This document shows, in pieces, positions 42,124 through 45,814 of a stretch of DNA of 45,814 bases. The position numbers and the translations under genes are program-made. Position 1 is the stretch's first letter. The number at the start of each line of letters is the position of its first letter. The notes under the pieces were generated by a model. That model saw only the letters and a list, made by a program, of their open reading frames with translations, was not told the origin of the DNA and ran no database searches. The stretch is from positions 1 to 45,814 of the forward strand of contig JAJHRM010000006.1 of assembly GCA_020832965.1 (NCBI GenBank). The letters run 5' to 3'. Source of the DNA: Thermofilum sp. Lineage in GTDB: Archaea > Thermoproteota > Thermoprotei > Thermofilales > Thermofilaceae.

Positions 42124-42750
42124 TTAACTCCAGCCTCTACGTTTCTCAGGGATCCTTCGCGAAAAAGGACCATAAGGAGGATTCACAAATAGGTATACTG
42201 TTTGAGGGCTGCGGAGTTCATCGAGTACTCTTTCGACTACCAGCTTCACGGGGTCGATGTCTACCCTCTCTTTTATGTCTTCATATGACTCAAAGGGCTT
42301 TCTCTTCCTCTCCTCGATAATGCTCCAGAGCGTTTTTTTACCTATACCTTTGAGTAACTCTAAAGTGTGGGCTTTTTTTGATAAGGGCTGAGCCGTATTG
42401 AAAAAGCCTACAAAGCGCTTCTCCTGGGACTTTACGACGAGAGCAATAGCCTCTGGGAGGGTTGATTTGGCAGTAGCCGTTAAGTCTTCATACAACAGGT
42501 ATCTTGCAAATGAGAGTATCTTGCCGTCAAGAGCGGAGGTCAACGAGACTAAATCTAGTGGCTTTAGCGAGGGAGCTTGATGAATAAGTGACCTCAACTC
42601 AATAAGCAGGAACCTAGAAACTCCTAGAGTTTGAATTAAGGGGGACCTGATGCCCCGAATAGCGTCTCCGTAAGGTAGCACATCTAAAATAATAACCTCC
42701 TCCTCTAGTGGCTTAAGAGGCTTCCTCGAGTAGTCTCCTCTACGGTTCAA
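42124..42750 (-). CDS. DUF655-family RNA-associated protein
   Basis: 208 residues. An N-terminal OB-like domain (EEEVIILDVLPYGDA) and a C-terminal helix-hairpin-helix (ELLKGIGKKTLWSIIEERKRKPFESYEDIKER) as in DUF655. The family usually sits between rpoF and ksgA; here no ksgA follows and pus10 takes that place. Function is unknown; nucleic-acid binding is inferred from the domains. Confidence 0.85.
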   Translation of the reverse strand: MNRRGDYSRKPLKPLEEEVIILDVLPYGDAIRGIRSPLIQTLGVSRFLLIELRSLIHQAPSLKPLDLVSLTSALDGKILSFARYLLYEDLTATAKSTLPEAIALVVKSQEKRFVGFFNTAQPLSKKAHTLELLKGIGKKTLWSIIEERKRKPFESYEDIKERVDIDPVKLVVERVLDELRSPQTVYLFVNPPYGPFSRRIPEKRRGWS

Positions 42751-42770
42751 GAATGACCGCCCCCTAAAAC

Positions 42771-43103
42771 TTACTCCGCAGATGATAATATCTCTAAAAC
42801 TTTCTTCAGCTCCTCATCGGTGTAGACCTTGCTCAAGTAAGCGACGAAAACTTTCACCTCTTGGACGTCTGAAGGCTTCACGTTTACTAGTTGAACGGCG
42901 ACTACTTCGGGCAAATCTAGTTCCTTTACGAGCCTCTCGACGGCCTCACGGGCCTTTGCAGGGTCTCTTATTTTTGAAAACTTTCTCAGATACTCTAGAG
43001 TATATCGTTCAATATTTGAGAGGTCCCGCCTAGCCTCCTCCTCTTCGAGGATTCTTAGAGCTTCTGAATAGCTCAGATTTTTCTCTGAAAGCGTTTTCGG
43101 CAA
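42771..43103 (-). CDS. rpoF: RNA polymerase subunit F (Rpo4)
   Basis: 110 residues. The start LSYSEAL..LE and the HRDC-like half (LPEVVAVQLVNVKPSDVQEVKVFVAYL...YTDEELKKVLEIL) fit archaeal RpoF, which with RpoE forms the polymerase stalk. A TATA-like GTATATAAA lies upstream on the minus strand near 43150. Confidence 0.93.
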   Translation of the reverse strand: MPKTLSEKNLSYSEALRILEEEEARRDLSNIERYTLEYLRKFSKIRDPAKAREAVERLVKELDLPEVVAVQLVNVKPSDVQEVKVFVAYLSKVYTDEELKKVLEILSSAE

Positions 43104-43169
43104 GATATTCCCCCTTACTGCTTTCTCCTAATAGTTTCTCTCTTCATTCATTTATATACTTATTCTTTT

Positions 43170-43448
43170 TCATATCAATTTTAAAAGATCCTCTAACTTG
43201 CTGTAAACCTGCTCTACGCTTCCGCTTTTTACGATAATCCTCTTTACTTTAAATGTAGCAAATACGTCTGTAGGTCTCTTGGTTCCAAAGGCTCTACTCC
43301 AAGGAGTGAGGTTTCCTGCGGCATCCACAGCCCTAATAAATTTATCAATTCTGACACGGTACGCAGTTTCGTTAAAGGAGAATTCTACAAGCGAGTTCGT
43401 CCTACGTGTCCAGTCTAAAACTCGGTTTAAAAAATTGTAACCAGTCAT
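43170..43448 (-). CDS. Hypothetical protein
   Basis: 92 residues, not recognised. Visible features: basic N-terminal region (LNRVLDWTRRTNSL), a YRVRIDKFIRAVDA segment, RAFGTKRPTDVFATFKVKRI, and a helical end (VEQVYSKLEDLLKLI). It lies 9 bp after the Rpo8-like gene and before rpoF, so it is probably in one transcript with information-processing genes. No membrane segment or metal site. Confidence 0.6.
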   Translation of the reverse strand: MTGYNFLNRVLDWTRRTNSLVEFSFNETAYRVRIDKFIRAVDAAGNLTPWSRAFGTKRPTDVFATFKVKRIIVKSGSVEQVYSKLEDLLKLI

Positions 43449-43457
43449 AGCACTAAT

Positions 43458-43829
43458 CTAAACTGCACGAAGCTTAAAATATATTTTGTCTCCGACTTTT
43501 AAATCTCTATAGATATCTTCAGACCTTATAACTAAGCGAAGCCCACCCAACGAGCTATACACAATCCCACCCTTCTCCTTTTTAAGGTAGACTTCTCCCG
43601 ACATCACTATAAGCCACTCATCAATGCTGCCTGCCTCACGCGAAACTTCAAACTCAACGCTTACACCTTCCCGCGCGGGGAAATTTGCTTCCTGAAGTAC
43701 ACGGATAGGTATCTCTACCTCTATGCTAGCCTGCTCAGAAGCTATCCCTAAACGCCTTACACGAGCATAGCTTAAGTCCTCCGCACTAGTAATTTTTCCC
43801 AGCATAGAGACCATTTCCCGCTCAAACAT
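43458..43829 (-). CDS. Probable RNA polymerase subunit Rpo8 (RpoG-like)
   Basis: 123 residues (a second Met at residue 8 is an alternative start). Beta-rich OB-like protein with GEVYLKKEKGGIVYSSLGGLRLVI and a final GDKIYFKLR, resembling the S(F/L)GGL...VY.L.(R/K) end of RPB8/RpoG, a subunit found in Crenarchaeota and Korarchaeota. It is in an operon with S17e, rpoF and others, which fits. Similarity is modest, so this is a probable rather than firm call. Confidence 0.6.
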   Translation of the reverse strand: MFEREMVSMLGKITSAEDLSYARVRRLGIASEQASIEVEIPIRVLQEANFPAREGVSVEFEVSREAGSIDEWLIVMSGEVYLKKEKGGIVYSSLGGLRLVIRSEDIYRDLKVGDKIYFKLRAV

Positions 43830-43868
43830 ATTTTTAATTTTTCTAGCAAAAGCCCGCCTAAGGCTAAG

Positions 43869-44144
43869 CTAAGATGTGAACCCCTCTATCCTCCGGATGT
43901 ACTCCTCTTCATCCGTCATTGCAATCTCCTGGCGCATTAAGAGCTTCTGCTCGATCAGCTTCTGTCTCTTAACAAGCCTTGTAATGTAGCCAGCGATCTG
44001 ATTCCTCAGAATCTCAGAGGACATCTCCAGCACCTCTGAAACCTTCCTTTTATTGTATTCGAAATCAGTTGTAAAGGCGCCTGGGTACATCTCGACTAGC
44101 ATCTTGGCAGTCCTCTTAACCAGTTTTGGTTTAACATTGCCCAT
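43869..44144 (-). CDS. rps17e: Small-subunit ribosomal protein S17e
   Basis: 91 residues. [21 protein letters not shown] with [12 protein letters not shown], and [14 protein letters not shown] are diagnostic of S17e. The tail (after KRQKLIEQK) is a Glu/Arg-rich helix. It lies 47 bp after the histone gene on the same strand. Confidence 0.96.
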   Translation of the reverse strand: MGNVKPKLVKRTAKMLVEMYPGAFTTDFEYNKRKVSEVLEMSSEILRNQIAGYITRLVKRQKLIEQKLLMRQEIAMTDEEEYIRRIEGFTS

Positions 44145-44191
44145 TCAATCCCCCAATGGAACACTGCTTCGAAAAAATAAATTTACCGCTT

Positions 44192-44452
44192 TCAGATCGA
44201 CTGGAGCAGAAATGTTCTCTGCAGGCGGGATATAGCGAACTTTACGTCCTCATCAGTTACGGTTCGCCTATTAGCATGCCGTGAAGCCTCCACAGCCTCT
44301 AAGGCTATCTCCGTAGCGAGTTTTTCCAAGTACTCACGCATCAAAGCGACAGCATCATCACTTACACGCTCAGCCCCCTGGCTGCGGAAAATCCTCCTCA
44401 AAGGCGCTAAAGGCAATTCGTGGCTCCTCTCTCTCCGACCCCTCTCAATCAT
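44192..44452 (-). CDS. Archaeal histone
   Basis: 86 residues. The histone fold is complete: LPLAPLRRIFRSQGAERVSDDA, a long central helix (ALMREYLEKLATEIALEAVEASRHANR) and RTVTDEDVKFAISRL. It has an extra basic N-terminal stretch (about 12 residues) and a short C-terminal extension beyond the usual ~67 residues. Histones wrap DNA as dimers; they are rare in Crenarchaeota but reported in Thermofilum, a key hint for the source organism. Confidence 0.93.
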   Translation of the reverse strand: MIERGRRERSHELPLAPLRRIFRSQGAERVSDDAVALMREYLEKLATEIALEAVEASRHANRRTVTDEDVKFAISRLQRTFLLQSI

Positions 44453-44635
44453 ACATCACTGCCATTAGGGTATGCTTCAAACCAAGTATTTTAACTTTTC
44501 ATCAACAAAGAAATGGGAGTAAGCATATGGCAAAAAAGAGATTAAATATGAAAGAAAAATGGAGGAAGCAAAACTCTCCAGCCCCTTAACCTCCCTGCCC
44601 GAAAACCTTAAAGCCAGCAACAGCTAAAAGCGTGC
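44453..44635. other. Spacer, nothing clear
   Basis: Contains the divergent histone promoter region and a 19-codon frame from 44527 (MAKKRLNMKEKWRKQ) with no recognised match. Confidence 0.4.
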
Positions 44636-45203
44636 GGCAAGCCTCGGGTCTTGGGGCGGGCGAGCGGAGGGGGCCTATGAGGTTCTGGACGAGACGTTCA
44701 GCTGGGAAGCAAAGTACTTCCGCGAGAAAGCCGAGCTCATCATACGTAGCGCGCGTACGGCATGGCTTGCAACGGATCTATCTGAGAAGCCTAAACCTTA
44801 ACCTGACCGAGCCTAGCATTAGCTGGTATGTAACTGCAAAGAGCTGGGAACAGCAGTGGCCTACACGCGAAGGCAAAAAACTTGCACAGCAAGTTGCAAA
44901 GCAGCTCCCGCTCGGCATGCTGGCGTGGTACCTCGGCGACGGCAAAAGGCACAAGTATGACCTAAAGTACAAGGTTGGAAAAACGAGGAATATAAACCTA
45001 AAAGCCTTGTCCCAGAAATGCTCTTTGCCGCCTGAGAATCAGGCTATGCCAGACCATTAGACCTCCTAGACAGCAAGAAATGGCAGATGCTAAAGAAACT
45101 TCGACCAGTACAAGATCCAGTATACGCAACCCTTCTAGGCAAAACCTCCTGGATATACTACAACGAAGACAAACAAGTCCAAATAGCGCGCAAATATTCC
45201 TAG
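44636..45203 (+). pseudogene. Second copy of the multicopy repeat-family gene, degenerate
   Basis: Begins with a block nearly identical over 32 bases to 28331-28363, then KYFREKAELI. At 44750 the sequence jumps past about 430 bases (relative to the longer copy) through a GCGCGC tract. It continues with RIYLRSLNLNLTEPSISWYV, KSWEQQWPTREGKKLAQQ, LGMLAWYLGDGKRHKYDLKY, then after a frameshift DLLDSKKWQMLKKLRP and PVYATL. It stops at another GCGCGC tract near 45187. This copy preserves the middle of the protein best. Confidence 0.75.
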
Positions 45204-45257
45204 AGGTGCACTGATCGAAATCTCTGTTATAGCTGAGGCCTAGCACCCCCGCGAAAA

Positions 45258-45267
45258 TCTTATAGCT
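45258..45267 (+). promoter_or_regulatory. TATA element for tRNA-Leu
   Basis: TCTTATAGCT is centred about 30 bases before the tRNA-Leu 5' end. Confidence 0.5.
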
Positions 45268-45291
45268 TTCCAGGTTGTTTAGTTTTTACGG

Positions 45292-45397
45292 GCGGGGGTG
45301 CCCGAGCTAGGACAAAGGGGGCGGCCTGGCAGTTACTGGGCCCACACTTAAGATCCGCTGGCGCTGGCCTGCCCGGGTTCGAATCCCGGCCCCCGCA
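45292..45397 (+). tRNA. tRNA-Leu (UAA), with non-canonical intron
   Basis: Acceptor GCGGGGG (45292-45298) pairs with CCCCCGC (45390-45396); discriminator A is that of Leu. The T-arm CCGGG-TTCGAAT-CCCGG is standard and there is a long variable arm. The anticodon stem GCGGA/TCCGC forms only if 21 nt are removed between GCGG (45321-45324) and ACTTAAGA; the loop CTTAAGA gives anticodon TAA. CCA is not encoded (CTA follows), unlike the other two tRNAs here. Confidence 0.9.
45325..45345 (+). other. tRNA-Leu intron in the 5' strand of the anticodon stem
   Basis: A 21-nt insert between positions 30 and 31, not at 37/38. With it the anticodon stem cannot pair; without it a standard class II Leu tRNA forms. 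Non-canonical introns are known in Thermofilum and other Thermoproteales. Boundaries could shift by a base or two. Confidence 0.78.
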
Positions 45398-45451
45398 CTA
45401 TTTTTCCTCAAGATAGGCGTGCGCATGGACGTGATTGAGGCGGCGAGGTTC

Positions 45452-45814
45452 TAGTGCGCGTTAAACTGCTAATTTACAGGGTAAGCAGGGACACGGTTTT
45501 CCCAGACATGCTAGACCTGTCCAGCGAAGAACTATATTACCTGCAATCTGGTTAGCGGGCTAGCGGCGAGGGGGAAGACGAGGGTGTACCAAAAGTGGGC
45601 ACGACCCAGCTCTGGCAGGTATTGGCTTGGGCGGCTGTGCGGTACGGCTCTCTAAGGCTCTACTTGGGGTCTTAAACCTAAACATGTTTGGGAAGTAAGT
45701 GTGAAAAGCTGGGAACATCAGTGGCCTGGAAAAGAAGCCTACAAAGCAGGTAGCGGAACAACACTCGCTAGGCATGCTAGGCACCTCGGAGACGGGAAAA
45801 GACGTAAAGAAAGA
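45452..45814 (+). pseudogene. Third copy of the multicopy repeat-family gene, cut by window end
   Basis: Follows a GTGCGCGTTAAAC motif. It reads FPDMLDLSSEELYYLQSG then a stop (at 45553-45555), then ASGEGEDEGVP and VGTTQLWQVLAWAAVRYG, like the copy at 28331-29629 including a stop at the same place. Further frameshifts follow. It runs off the right edge. Confidence 0.7.

Noticed and set aside
1..45814. CRISPR array, integrase or prophage genes
   Set aside because: No regularly spaced repeats, no integrase, no structural phage genes were seen.

Overview
This window looks like the chromosome of a hyperthermophilic crenarchaeon, most likely Thermofilum or a close relative. That is inferred from content, not from a database match. 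Archaeal information-processing genes dominate: GatDE, Trm1, archaeosine transglycosylase, Pus10, RNase P proteins, aIF2-beta, RNA polymerase subunits L and F, GINS, family B DNA polymerase and proteasome beta. Crenarchaeal hallmarks are also present: an RPC34-like Fe-S protein, a probable Rpo8, an aKMT-type lysine methyltransferase, and two intron-bearing tRNAs, one with a non-canonical intron. A true archaeal histone is present too, which is uncommon in Crenarchaeota but known in Thermofilum. Many genes appear leaderless, with a TATA element about 25 bases before the start codon.

Layout. 1-1763: the 3' end of 23S rRNA, a four-CBS protein, tRNA-Met and tRNA-Gly. 1874-5619: two winged-helix proteins, a TnpB relic, and a little-known group (OB-fold protein, HerA-like ATPase, small barrel protein, PhoU-like protein). 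5631-9835: PolB, a non-canonical proteasome beta subunit, a Nog1-type GTPase. 9884-14854: one long operon of L15e, a COG1325 RNA-binding protein, Rpp30, Pop5, PRPP synthetase and two eIF2B/ribose-1,5-bisphosphate isomerase paralogues. 14855-15790: a decayed TnpB patch. 15794-18677: phosphoribosyltransferase, GINS, aIF2-beta, Trm1. 18696-23076: HTH regulator, fibrillarin, Nop5, a candidate structured RNA, Gar1, TFB. 23221-28176: coiled-coil protein, HUMPS enzyme, GPN GTPase, and an RPC34-like/ThpR/CCA operon. 28180-32335: a degraded accessory zone with a kinase-like gene and an aKMT/Lrp pair between inverted repeats. 32574-44452: RpoL, RNase III-like protein, S30e, GatDE, SRP19, S8e, PAC2, TgtA, L21e, Pus10, DUF655, RpoF, a hypothetical protein, Rpo8-like, S17e and histone. 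44636-45814: further degraded repeat-family copies around tRNA-Leu.

Functionally this is a backbone of tRNA maturation (RNase P, CCA addition, Trm1, Pus10, TgtA, ThpR), RNA-guided modification (fibrillarin, Nop5, Gar1), transcription and translation, interrupted by small decayed patches. Most patches carry alternating GCGCGC tracts at or near their edges. The points most worth checking are: a TFB gene with no ATG/GTG/TTG start, fused to the end of gar1 through ATAA where ATGA is expected and next to an in-frame A AAA AAG slippery heptamer; the GCGCGC-edged patches; a probable gene-conversion tract between the two eIF2B-like paralogues; and a promoter-bearing structured RNA between nop5 and gar1.
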